From Desulfobacterales bacterium (GTDB taxonomy: Bacteria; Desulfobacterota; Desulfobacteria; Desulfobacterales; UBA11574): a DNA stretch of 9,148 nucleotides. The first letter of the stretch is position 1. Every line of letters begins with the position of its first letter. The notes under the pieces were generated by a model. The model saw only the letters and a program-made list of their open reading frames with translations. It had not been told where the DNA came from and did no database searches. The position numbers were made by a program, and so were the translations under genes. Location of the stretch: NCBI GenBank assembly GCA_012974475.1, contig JAAXQD010000163.1, positions 1 to 9,148 on the forward strand, read 5' to 3'. Below are positions 1 to 7,649 of the stretch, piece by piece.

Positions 1-3000
1 CATTCAATGAAAAGATCTGTGCAAAGATCTGATCGTTGTCGAATCCTTTGAGATGGATGGCCCCGGATCGACAAGAGGCGACGCAAAGACCGCAGCCTTT
101 ACACAGAACCGGATTGATTTGGGTCTTTCCGGTAAAAGGTCCCTCTTCAATGAAACTGGGTGCTGAATAAGGACATTCGGAAACACATACCCCGCAGGAA
201 CTGCAATGGGCAGGGTTTGTTTCAGCGACAATGCCGCTGGTCTGGAACACCTTTTTGGCCAAAACTGTTACGGCACGGGAAGCGGCGGCCTGTCCCTGAA
301 CGATGGATTCATCGATGGGTTTGGGCGCGTGGGCCAGACCGCACACGAAAACGCCGTCCGTGGCAAAATCCATTGGCCGTAGTTTGACATGGGCTTCGGC
401 AAAAAATCCATCGGCATTCTGGGGGACCTTATACATCTGCGCCAGTGGGTTTTTAGAATCGGGAACAATGGCCGAAGCCAGAACCAAAAGTTCAGGCTGT
501 ATCTCCATCATCCGTCCCAGAACCCGGTCGGTGAAACTGACCTTGAGCCCCCCGTCTTCCGTTGCGACGTTGAGCTCTTTTTCCGAGTTATAACGGATAA
601 ATATAATACCTTCAGTGCGCGCTCGACGGTAAAGATCTTCTCTGAGACCATAGGGACGTAAATCCCTGTAAAGAATAAAAACGTCCATTTGCGGATTGGT
701 TTCTTTAAGTTTCAGAGCGCTTTTAATGGATTGTGTGCAGCAGACCTTGGAACAGTAAGGTCTGTCCGGGATTCTGGAGCCGACACACTGAACAAACACC
801 GCCGTATCGATTTCCTTGATGGACGGGTCGTTGTCGATAAACCGCTGCTGAAGCTCCAGCCCCGTTACGACGCGGGCATCTTCTGGGTATAAATATCCGT
901 CGGGCTTGAATTCCGAAGCCCCCGAGGCGATTAGGGTCACGCCGTGCTCCAGGACGTTGTCTTCGCCGTTGCAGGAGATGGTCGTTTTAAAGTTCCCTAC
1001 AAATCCGTCAACATGGGTAAGTTTGGCATTCAGAAAAATCGTTATGTTATCATCGGACTGAACCGCAGACGTCAAACTTGTCAAATATTCCTGAATGTCC
1101 TCACCCCGCCAGGTTTCATGGAGATGACGCGCTTGCCCCCCAAGAGCATCGGTCTTTTCAACCAGAAATGTCTGATATCCCTGTTCCGACATGTTTTTGG
1201 CGGCCGCCATCCCGGAAACCCCGCCGCCGACAACCAAAACCGACTGGTTGATCTCCATGGTCGATTCCGACAACGGCTCCTGAAGCATTGCCTTGGCCAC
1301 GGCCATCCTGAGGATATCTTTCGATTTTTCAGTGGCCTTGGCCGGGTCGTCTTTATGAACCCACGAACACTGGTTCCGAATGTTGGCCATCTCAAATAGA
1401 TACTTGTTGATACCCGCGTTAATTAAGGTCTCCTGAAATAGGGGCTCATGAGTCTTTGGGGTGCAGGCGGCAACCACCACCCGATTCAGTCGATGCGCTT
1501 TGATGACCTCGGTCATCTTATCCTGTGTGTCCTGGGAGCAGCTGAACATGTTCTCCTCTACGTGGGCAACGCCGGGGAGGTCTTTTGCAAACTCCACAAC
1601 TTTGGGGACATCGACGATTCCCGCGATATTGGTTCCGCATCGGCAGACAAAAACACCGATCCGGGGCGGGTCACCCCGGACATCCGTTTCGTCCGGGATT
1701 TCTCTGGTTTTTGTGAGGGTCCACCGAGACTCGGCCAACCGGCTGCCTGCCACACCCGCAGCAGCGCTGGAATCGATCACCGAAGACGGGATGTCTTTGG
1801 GCGCTTGAAAAATACCGCAGGCATATATCCCGGGCCTGGAGGTCTGAACCGGATCAAAGCTGCTGCTGCTGGCAAAGTTGTAATGATCCAATTCGATGCC
1901 CCATTTTTTTGCCTGGACCGTTGTTTGCATAGATGCCGTCAGCCCCACGGACAGAACCACCATGTCAAATTCTTCTTCCACACGCTTGCCGGTCTCGTCT
2001 ACATACCGGATAATCTGCATCCCCGTCTGTTCATCCGGGTCGATATGGGTCACTTTGGATTTGATGAAACGAACCCCCTGTTCATCCTTGGCACGGTTGT
2101 AGTATCTCTCAAAGTCTTTTCCGTACGTGCGGATGTCGATATAAAAAACAGCCGCATCCAGGTCTTCGCTGCTATGCTCTTTGGCCAGCATGGCCTCCTT
2201 GATGGCATACGTGCAGCATACCCCGGAACAGTAGCCATTGGCACCCACATGGACATCCCTGGACCCGATGCACTGCAGCCAGGCAATTTTTTTCGGCTCT
2301 TTATGATCCGAAGGCCGCACCATATGCCCGCCATAGGGTCCGGAAGCCGAAAGAATCCGCTCAAACTCCATGGACGTTACCACGTTGGGATGTTTTGTGT
2401 ATCCGTAGATGTCGTGTTGCGCAGGATCATACGGTTCACCTCCCGGCGTCAGAATGATGGAACCCGCATCGATCTCAATAGTTTCATCCTTCTGGGAATG
2501 GGTATTGAGGGTGAGCGCTTCGGCCTTGCAAACCTTTACACACTCGAGACACTCACAGCATACCATGCAGTTCAGGCATTTTTTGGCCTCGGTAACCGCC
2601 GCCGCTTCACTCAGACCCCGTTCAACCTCGGCAAAGCTTGTTTTCCGCGCTTCCATGGAAATTCTGGGCATTTTGGCCCTTGTAACCCTTGGGATATCTT
2701 TTTCAATGGGGTTGAAATTTTTCTGGGGAATCTCAATGGGTTTTCGCCCTTCTTTTAAATCTGAGCCATCAAGATATCTGGATATGGAAATTGCGGCCTC
2801 TCGTCCGGCAGCCACCGCTCCAATGGCGATCCAAGCGCCGGTCTGTGCATCACCGCCTGCAAACACGCCTTTTCTGGTGGTTTCGAAGCTCACCGGGTCG
2901 ACGTCGATGTTGTTCCATCGGTCCAAATCAACACCCGTTGAGCCTTTAAGAAAAGCGGTGTCGGTACGCTGGCCGATGGCCGGAATGATAACATCCGTAT

Positions 3001-4438
3001 CGACGACAAATTCACTGCCTTCAAGCGGAACCGGGCGACGACGGCCGCTTTTATCCGGCGCTCCCAATTTCATTTTAATGCATTTGAGCCCCACAGCCTT
3101 ACTGTCTTTTTCCATCACCTCTACCGGGGCCATAAGGAACTGAATATCGATCCCTTCTTCAAGGGAATCTTCGATCTCTTCCACCCGAGCCGGCATCTCT
3201 GTACGGGTCCGCCTGTAAATGATGCTGACTTTATCCGCACCCAGGCGTAAAGCTGATCTCGCAGCATCGATTGCCACATCCCCGCCGCCGACGATGGCAA
3301 CATTCCCCTTGACTTCCTTGATATCGCCAAGTGCCGCATCTCTTAAGAATTTTACTCCAGGGATGACACCCTCCGTATCTTCTTTGGGGATGTTAAGTTT
3401 CATATTGGCATGACAGCCAACGGCGAGATAAACCGATTTGTATCCGTCGTCCATCAAACTATCAATGGTGATGTCTCGTCCAAGAGCGGTATTGAATTTT
3501 ATATCAACGCCGAGCCGGGTAATCCACTCGATCTCTTTTTCAAGAACGTCCGGTGGGAGCCTGTAATCCGGAATTCCGACTCTGAGCATGCCACCGGCGA
3601 CAGGAAGGGCCTCGAAAATTGTAACCTTGAAACCATCTTGCGCCAGAAAATATGCCGCGGTCAGGCCGGCAGGTCCGGCGCCGATGATCGCGATCTTTTC
3701 GTCCCTTGGCGTGATCTCGGTTAAGGGGAGGTCATGGATATCAACCTGGTCTGCTGTAAAACGTTTGAGTGTGCAAATGGAGATCGGTTCATCCACGTCT
3801 TTCCGTCGGCACACGTCTTCGCACGGGTGGGGACAGATTCGGCCGAGAACACCCGGGAGGGGCAGGGTCCTGGTGATAACCTCGAGTGCCTCCGTATATT
3901 TTCCCTGGGCAATCATGGCCACATATCCGTGAGCATTTACATGGTTCGGACAGGCATGGGTGCACGGCGAAGGATCTCTTTTGTCTATGGAATAGGCTCC
4001 GGGTACGGCCTGAGCATACGGCTTATAAACCGCTTTCCGGTCGAGGAGGCGCTCATCGTAGAGACTGGGAAGACTGACCGGACAAACTTCGGTACAATCT
4101 CCGCACCCCGTACATTTGTCAAGATCGATATATCGCGCACTTTTGTTCAGGGTGACCTTAAAATTACCGGCTTCGCCGGATATTTCTTTAACTTCGGTGA
4201 TGGTGTGGAGCTCTATGTTTATGTGTCGGCCGACCTCGACCAGTTTGGGCGAGATAATTCACATGGCACAGTCATTGGTGGGAAAGGTCTTGTCCAGCTG
4301 TGACATTATGCCGCCGATGGCCGGTGACTTTTCTGCGAGGTGAACATAAAACCCGGAATCCGCTAAATCCAAAGCAGATTGCATTCCTGTAATTCCGCCT
4401 CCCACAACCAGTACCGATCCGGTTATATCTTTGGACAT
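1..4438 (-). CDS. HdrA-NfnB/GltD-HdrA fusion flavoprotein (HdrL-like), probable selenoprotein, 3' end outside window
   Basis: Large cytoplasmic electron-transfer protein, at least 1,479 codons, start ATG at 4438 behind AGGAG (4448-4452). I translated it by hand; anchor motifs along its whole length stay in one frame. Order: HdrA FAD fold with VVGGGITG (residues 11-18) and NDCAMU motif with UGA at codon 60; [4Fe-4S] motif C109/112/115/119; inserted NfnB/GltD-like module (about 155-600) with cysteines 159, 163, 202, 206, 210, 222, FAD motif GAGPAG (253-258) and NAD(P) motif GGGD (384-387); six-cysteine cluster 621-637; rest of HdrA copy 1 with C723 and CSGVCC (737-742); a complete HdrA-type N-terminal domain with C932, C934, C967, C992; second FAD fold GGGVSG (1071-1076) with C1218 and CSKVCC (1229-1234); two C-terminal ferredoxin motifs (1412-1422, 1446-1456). 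The last visible residues look like the usual C-terminus, so few codons are missing. Family knowledge: HdrA proteins bifurcate or transfer electrons via FAD. The NAD(P)H link and physiological partner are inferred. Confidence 0.9.
4233..4261 (-). promoter_or_regulatory. Candidate bacterial SECIS element
   Basis: Directly after the UGA the mRNA can fold a 6-bp stem, AUCUCG (4255-4250) with CGAGGU (4238-4233), containing one G-U pair. Two inner C-G pairs and a bulged U (4239) can extend it. The upper part carries GGU (4241-4239), 17 nt after the UGA. A GG/GGU near the apex at about this distance is typical of bacterial SECIS elements recognised by SelB. The stem was found by eye and no folding energy was computed. 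Confidence 0.5.
4259..4261 (-). other. In-frame UGA read as selenocysteine (codon 60 of the HdrA fusion)
   Basis: The codon at 4261 to 4259 on the minus strand is TGA and lies in the same frame as the start at 4438 and as every later motif of the protein. The local protein reads FPTNDCAM-U-IISPKLVEVG. In ordinary HdrA this motif is FPTxDCSxCIL, with cysteine at the UGA position, and HdrA is a known selenoprotein family in some methanogens and bacteria. Termination here would leave a 59-residue peptide cut inside the FAD fold. No good start with a ribosome site was seen just after it. Confidence 0.85.
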
Positions 4439-4562
4439 GGTTTAATTCTCCTGATGAAAATATAGCATAATTCTAATGATATTCGTATTTGATGGCCTTG
4501 CAAACGGTCAAGAAAGGGGTCTTTTTTACGAGATTGTTTTGTATTTAGCACAAAAAGCAATT

Positions 4563-4589
4563 ACTATATGGTGTAAAAAAGCATGTCAA
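4563..4589 (-). promoter_or_regulatory. Candidate promoter for the HdrA fusion gene
   Basis: On the minus strand a perfect TTGACA (4589-4584) is followed by TATAGT (4568-4563), but the spacer is only 15 bp. The resulting leader would be about 120 nt. An alternative start lies closer to the gene: an extended -10, TGCTATATT (4467-4459), which would give a very short leader just ahead of the AGGAG ribosome site. The sequence does not decide between them. Confidence 0.35.
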
Positions 4590-4618
4590 TAGAATTTAGA
4601 GCTTGGTTTTTCGTCTTC

Positions 4619-4647
4619 TTGACGGTGTCGAAATGTTGGATTATCAT
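4619..4647 (+). promoter_or_regulatory. Candidate sigma70-type promoter for the phosphorylase gene
   Basis: TTGACG (4619-4624) and TATCAT (4642-4647) are separated by an ideal 17-bp spacer, each with five of six consensus bases. Transcription would begin near 4654 and give a leader of about 65 nt before the ATG at 4719. Confidence 0.5.
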
Positions 4648-4718
4648 CCTAAACACGGAAGGGCCGTAACCGAAAATTTTGTCATAAAAAGCAAAAATTT
4701 ACAACCCGGGAACTCATT

Positions 4719-5423
4719 ATGAAAAATTATAAACATAAAGCGGTTGAAACTTCGGAATTCTTGAAAAAACATATCAAAAAACTACCTCAAGTTGGGCTCA
4801 TAACCGGCACCGGTCTCGGAGAAAGTTCGAAATTTTTTGATATATCAATATCTTTTGAATATGATGATATTCCGCATTTTGCCACATCAACGGTTGAGAG
4901 CCATTATGGGAGGCTTCTTTTCGGAGAAATTCGGGATAAACAGATCATGGCCATGCAGGGGCGTTTTCATCTTTACGAAGGCTATTCCCCGCTCGAAGTG
5001 ACCTTCCCCATACGGGTGATGCAGGAGCTCGGTGTTAAAACGCTCATCCTTTCAAATGCCGCCGGCGGTCTGAACCCAGAATTTAATGTCGGTGACATTA
5101 TGATCATTAGCGATCATATCAATTTAACCGGATCAAACCCTTTGATCGGCCCCAATGAAGCGCACTGGGGGATTCGGTTCCCGGATATGAATGTGGCCTA
5201 CGACAAAGGGCTGATGGACGCCGATGCCGTAGCTTTTTCAATCATACAGGAAGTCATCGCGGCGATCCATGCAGGGATAAAGGTGCTCGGCCTTTCGACC
5301 ATAACCAACGTGCACGATCCGGATCGACCTCTTCCCGCAACGGTTGAAGAAATTATAGCCGTGGCCCAACAGGCCGCTCCAAAGCTTGAAGCGATTATCA
5401 AAAATGTGATTGAAAGAAATTGA
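4719..5423 (+). CDS. Purine nucleoside / 5'-methylthio-nucleoside phosphorylase family protein with an internal deletion
   Basis: Member of the PNP/MTAP family, which splits purine nucleosides with phosphate into base and ribose-1-phosphate. Recognisable motifs are GLITGTGLGE (26-35), QGRFHLYEGY (80-89, phosphate/nucleoside Arg, His and Tyr), NAAGG (113-117) and TITN (194-197, base-binding Asn). The protein has 234 residues, whereas the family usually has about 265-290. The missing part lies between YDKGL (161-165) and ADAV (168-171). There relatives carry a helix, a strand and the GPxxETPAE loop with the purine-binding Glu, none of which is present. The frame is intact. A Val (209) where human PNP has His257 resembles MTAP-type enzymes, so the ancestral substrate may have been methylthioadenosine or methylthioinosine; this is inference. 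The ribosome site is weak (GGGAA, 4708-4712). Activity is doubtful given the deletion. Confidence 0.85.
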   Translation: MKNYKHKAVETSEFLKKHIKKLPQVGLITGTGLGESSKFFDISISFEYDDIPHFATSTVESHYGRLLFGEIRDKQIMAMQGRFHLYEGYSPLEVTFPIRVMQELGVKTLILSNAAGGLNPEFNVGDIMIISDHINLTGSNPLIGPNEAHWGIRFPDMNVAYDKGLMDADAVAFSIIQEVIAAIHAGIKVLGLSTITNVHDPDRPLPATVEEIIAVAQQAAPKLEAIIKNVIERN

Positions 5424-5424
5424 C

Positions 5425-5448
5425 CCGGGGACCCTCGGCTTGCCCCGG
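5425..5448 (+). terminator. GC-rich stem-loop just after the phosphorylase stop
   Basis: CCGGGG (5425-5430) pairs with CCCCGG (5443-5448) around a 12-nt loop, starting one base after the stop codon. It is followed by AAAATCTTTAAT rather than a clean T run. It could therefore be a weak terminator or only a 3'-end stabilising hairpin. Confidence 0.35.
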
Positions 5449-5491
5449 AAAATCTTTAATCGCTGGAAAAACAGGTCATTGATGAATCCTC

Positions 5492-5521
5492 TTGACAGGA
5501 GATTCAATAAGTCGATATCAT
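5492..5521 (+). promoter_or_regulatory. Candidate promoter for the small cysteine-rich protein
   Basis: A perfect TTGACA (5492-5497) is followed after 18 bp by TATCAT (5516-5521). This would give a leader of about 140 nt before the ATG at 5670. A second, weaker possibility nearer the gene is TTGTAG (5614-5619), 16 bp, TATAAA (5636-5641). The leader between them holds the duplicated 11-mer described separately. Confidence 0.5.
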
Positions 5522-5550
5522 TCTTTCAAAATCGATACTCATTATTTTTC

Positions 5551-5603
5551 CATTCCATTATTCCATGTCCGAGTTAAGAATGTAAATCTAAACATTCCAT
5601 TAT
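5551..5603 (+). repeat. 11-bp direct repeat in the leader of the cysteine-rich gene
   Basis: CATTCCATTAT occurs at 5551-5561 and again exactly at 5593-5603, start to start 42 bp, which is about four helical turns. It lies between the candidate promoter and the gene at 5670. It may be a pair of regulator sites or chance in AT-rich sequence. Confidence 0.5.
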
Positions 5604-5669
5604 ATTCAATAGATTGTAGAAAATGCGAGACGTTTTATAAATCAGTAACGGTGAATAAAGGAGGAGTTT

Positions 5670-6080
5670 ATGCGTTATGTCATTACGTTGTTATTTTCAT
5701 TATGTCTAGTTTTCATGGTGGCGACTGTTGCATCGGCAGGGGAGTCTTTGGTCGACACGGTGGCAAAGGGCTGCGAAAAAGAACTCAATTCCTATTGCGC
5801 TAATGTTACGCCCGGTGAGGGCCGAATTCTGGCCTGTTTGTATGCATATGGGGACAAACTTTCCGGTCAGTGTGAATATGCGCTTTACGATGCGGCGGTC
5901 CAACTGGAGCGTGCCGTAGCAGCGTTATCCTACCTCGCCAATGAATGTGACGCGGATTTGGAGAAATACTGTTCATCGGTTACCCCCGGCCAAGGGCGAT
6001 TGATCGACTGTCTCGAAAAAAATTCCAAGAACATCAGCAAGCGTTGCAAACAGGCCGTCAAGGACGTCGGTCTGAAATAA
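5670..6080 (+). CDS. Exported cysteine-rich repeat protein (GLG1/Cys_rich_FGFR type)
   Basis: A 136-residue protein with a signal peptide: Arg2, a hydrophobic core at about 4-20 and a likely cleavage after ASA (21-23). The mature part is two copies of one repeat with identical cysteine spacing: C35, C43, C56, C68 and C93, C101, C114, C126 (steps of 8, 13 and 12). Both repeats carry YC-x2-VTPG-x-GR between the second and third cysteines. This matches the cysteine-rich repeat of Golgi apparatus protein 1 (Cys_rich_FGFR), which also occurs in small exported bacterial proteins of unknown role. Eight evenly spaced cysteines in an exported protein suggest disulfides or possibly metal binding; this is inference. 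The start is supported by a strong AAGGAGG site (5658-5664) five bases before the ATG. The gene stands alone, with its own promoter candidate and a convergent neighbour. Confidence 0.85.
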   Translation: MRYVITLLFSLCLVFMVATVASAGESLVDTVAKGCEKELNSYCANVTPGEGRILACLYAYGDKLSGQCEYALYDAAVQLERAVAALSYLANECDADLEKYCSSVTPGQGRLIDCLEKNSKNISKRCKQAVKDVGLK

Positions 6081-6126
6081 ACCCTGACGTTTTGCAACTA
6101 TAGGATAAACAGCGAACACGCCGATG

Positions 6127-6173
6127 GGCCGACGAGGAACCACCGGAACGCCTGTCTCGACGCCTCATCGGCC
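6127..6173. terminator. Inverted repeat between convergent genes, possible bidirectional terminator
   Basis: GGCCGACGAGG (6127-6137) is complementary to CCTCATCGGCC (6163-6173) except at one position, with a 25-nt loop. It lies between the stop of the cysteine-rich gene and the stop of the converging mtaD gene, where a shared terminator would be expected. There is no T run on either side, so intrinsic termination is uncertain. Confidence 0.35.
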
Positions 6174-6195
6174 GGTGATGTTAAACCGCAGTTAT

Positions 6196-7509
6196 TTATG
6201 ACACCCAAGACTTGACCTGAACAGATTTTTCCCTGGAGTGTGCGATTACCTCATCGAGATCCAGGGTCAGTAATTTGCGATCTTCCATGACCAGTTTGCC
6301 GTTGATCACCGAGTGTGTGACATCGTTTCCACTTGCAGCATAGACCAGATGGGACGTTGCATTATACATGGGCGTGAGGTGGGGTTTATGGGTATCGATG
6401 ACAATAACATCCGCCTTTTTGCCGATTTCCAATGAACCGGTGATATCTTGAAGCCCTAAAGCTCTCGCGCCTTCGATGGTTGCCATTCTCAGAACGGTAA
6501 CGGCATCCACGGCCGTCGGATCCATTGCATGAACCTTGTGAAGTTTCGCAGCGGTATCCATCTCTGAAAATAAATCCAGGTTATTGTTGGATGCGCATCC
6601 ATCTGTTCCCAAGCCAACCGTCACGCCCTGCTTGATCAGTTCCGGGATCGGCGCGATACCCGACGCCAGCTTCATATTGCTTTCCGGATTATGAACCACC
6701 TTTACGCCGTGTTCCGCCATTTTCGTAATCTCCGATTGTCCCAGGTGAACACAATGGTCTGCAATCAAATGGGCACCCAAAAGCCCCAGGGAATCGAGAT
6801 GCTCTATGGGTGTTTTTGCATATTTTCTTTTTATTTCAGAGACTTCATTTAACGTCTCAGCCACATGGATAATTAGCGGGACACGATGCTTCAATGCCAG
6901 TTCATTGGACGCCATCAGCAGTTCCGGGCTACAGGTAAAAAGGGAATGGGGTTCTACCGCTATGGACACAATGGGATCATCCCGCCATTTTTGAATCAAC
7001 GATTCCGTATACTCCAGGCCGTTTTCCACCGACCCGTAGTTTGGCGATGGAAAATCATACAGGACTTCTCCCGCCAGACATCTTACACCCGCTTTTTTAG
7101 CGGCCTTTGCCACTTCTTCCTCAAACAGATACATGTCGCAAAACGTCGTCGTGCCGGACAGTATCATTTCGGCAAGGGCAAGCTGGGTCCCGGTATAAAC
7201 AAACTCTGCATCCATATTGCGCTCTGCCGGGAAAATATAGTTTTCAAGCCATTGCATCAACGGAAGATCATCGGCAAGGCCCCTGAAAAGGGTCATGGCT
7301 GCATGGGTATGACCGTTCACCAGGCCGGGGAGAACCAAACCGTCTTTGGCGTCAATGATCTTCCCTGCACTAATAGAAGGCATGTCTCCGGTTCCCATGT
7401 GGGAAATGCTGTCGCCGCGAATCACTAAAAATCCGTTTTTAAGAATTGAGTTTTTAGAATTCATGGTCAAAATGGTGCTGTTTTTTATGATGAGATCCGC
7501 GTCTTGCAT
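6196..7509 (-). CDS. mtaD: 5-methylthioadenosine/S-adenosylhomocysteine deaminase (paralogue 1)
   Basis: A 437-residue cytoplasmic amidohydrolase, full length for the MtaD family. It should hydrolytically deaminate 5'-methylthioadenosine and/or S-adenosylhomocysteine to the inosine analogue plus ammonia. Metal ligands are visible: H67 and H69 in GHTH, H215 in HVAET, and D303 in GLGTDG, with catalytic E218 in the same HVAET motif. H188 (PHSLFTCS) and the HCVHL motif (251-255) fit the substrate pocket of known members. FRGLADDLPL (75-84) and HNPESNMKLASG are family signatures. The start ATG follows a poor GGGGG ribosome site (7518-7522). A promoter candidate lies at 7577-7605. It is divergent from the paralogue at 7650, and they share long stretches of near-identical sequence around the third and fourth metal ligands. 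The exact substrate cannot be read from sequence. Confidence 0.9.
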   Translation of the reverse strand: MQDADLIIKNSTILTMNSKNSILKNGFLVIRGDSISHMGTGDMPSISAGKIIDAKDGLVLPGLVNGHTHAAMTLFRGLADDLPLMQWLENYIFPAERNMDAEFVYTGTQLALAEMILSGTTTFCDMYLFEEEVAKAAKKAGVRCLAGEVLYDFPSPNYGSVENGLEYTESLIQKWRDDPIVSIAVEPHSLFTCSPELLMASNELALKHRVPLIIHVAETLNEVSEIKRKYAKTPIEHLDSLGLLGAHLIADHCVHLGQSEITKMAEHGVKVVHNPESNMKLASGIAPIPELIKQGVTVGLGTDGCASNNNLDLFSEMDTAAKLHKVHAMDPTAVDAVTVLRMATIEGARALGLQDITGSLEIGKKADVIVIDTHKPHLTPMYNATSHLVYAASGNDVTHSVINGKLVMEDRKLLTLDLDEVIAHSREKSVQVKSWVS

Positions 7510-7563
7510 CAGCCATTCCCCCGTCGTTGTTCACGCTGTTTGAGCTTCAGAGCTACTATTCTG

Positions 7564-7578
7564 GTATGTGTTCCATAC
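7564..7578. promoter_or_regulatory. Small palindrome overlapping the minus-strand promoter, possible operator
   Basis: GTATG (7564-7568) and CATAC (7574-7578) form a perfect inverted repeat with a 5-bp centre. It overlaps the -10 and the expected start point (about 7570) of the minus-strand mtaD promoter. A related but imperfect copy, ATGGTATTGTATCAT, is at 7623-7637 near the start of the other mtaD. A shared repressor for both genes is possible but unproven. Confidence 0.3.
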
Positions 7579-7605
7579 TTTAAGTTAAGGGTGATTATCC
7601 GTCAA
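7577..7605 (-). promoter_or_regulatory. Candidate promoter for mtaD paralogue 1
   Basis: Reading the minus strand, TTGACG (7605-7600) is followed after exactly 17 bp by TAAAGT (7582-7577). The leader to the ATG at 7509 would be about 60 nt. For the opposite direction a perfect TTGACA lies at 7612-7617, but the nearest -10-like TATCAT (7632-7637) is only 14 bp away, so no convincing plus-strand promoter was identified. Confidence 0.45.
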
Positions 7606-7649
7606 CCTCTCTTGACAATAAAATGGTATTGTATCATGAAGGAAAGCAA

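Larger units (their letters stand above)
4439..4718. other. Divergent intergenic region between the HdrA fusion and the phosphorylase gene
   Basis: This 280-bp AT-rich gap holds candidate promoters for both directions and no open reading frame I can support. It contains no clear hairpin followed by a T run. The plus-strand promoter candidate is at 4619-4647. The minus-strand candidates are at 4563-4589 and 4459-4467. Confidence 0.7.

Noticed and set aside
1448..2758. Long open frame of 436 codons on the plus strand
   Set aside because: It lies antisense inside the HdrA fusion gene, its translation shows no recognisable domain, and the opposite strand has conserved motifs throughout.
2409..3143. 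Open frame of 244 codons on the plus strand
   Set aside because: Another antisense shadow of the HdrA fusion; serine/arginine-rich translation with no family features.
4259..4261. UGA as a nonsense mutation making the HdrA fusion a pseudogene
   Set aside because: The rest of the frame is intact, the position matches a conserved Cys/Sec site and a SECIS-like hairpin follows.
5492..5803. Open frame of 103 codons overlapping the start of the cysteine-rich gene
   Set aside because: It begins in the promoter region and overlaps a better supported gene in another frame; no domain seen.
6886..7428. Open frame of 180 codons on the plus strand
   Set aside because: Antisense to mtaD paralogue 1, with no family resemblance and no ribosome site that stands out.
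7612..7637. TTGACA and TATCAT as a promoter for mtaD paralogue 2
   Set aside because: The spacer is only 14 bp, too short for a normal sigma70 promoter.
7623..7649. Upstream ATG as the start of mtaD paralogue 2
   Set aside because: No ribosome site precedes it, while the ATG at 7650 has AAGGA at good spacing and fits the family N-terminus.
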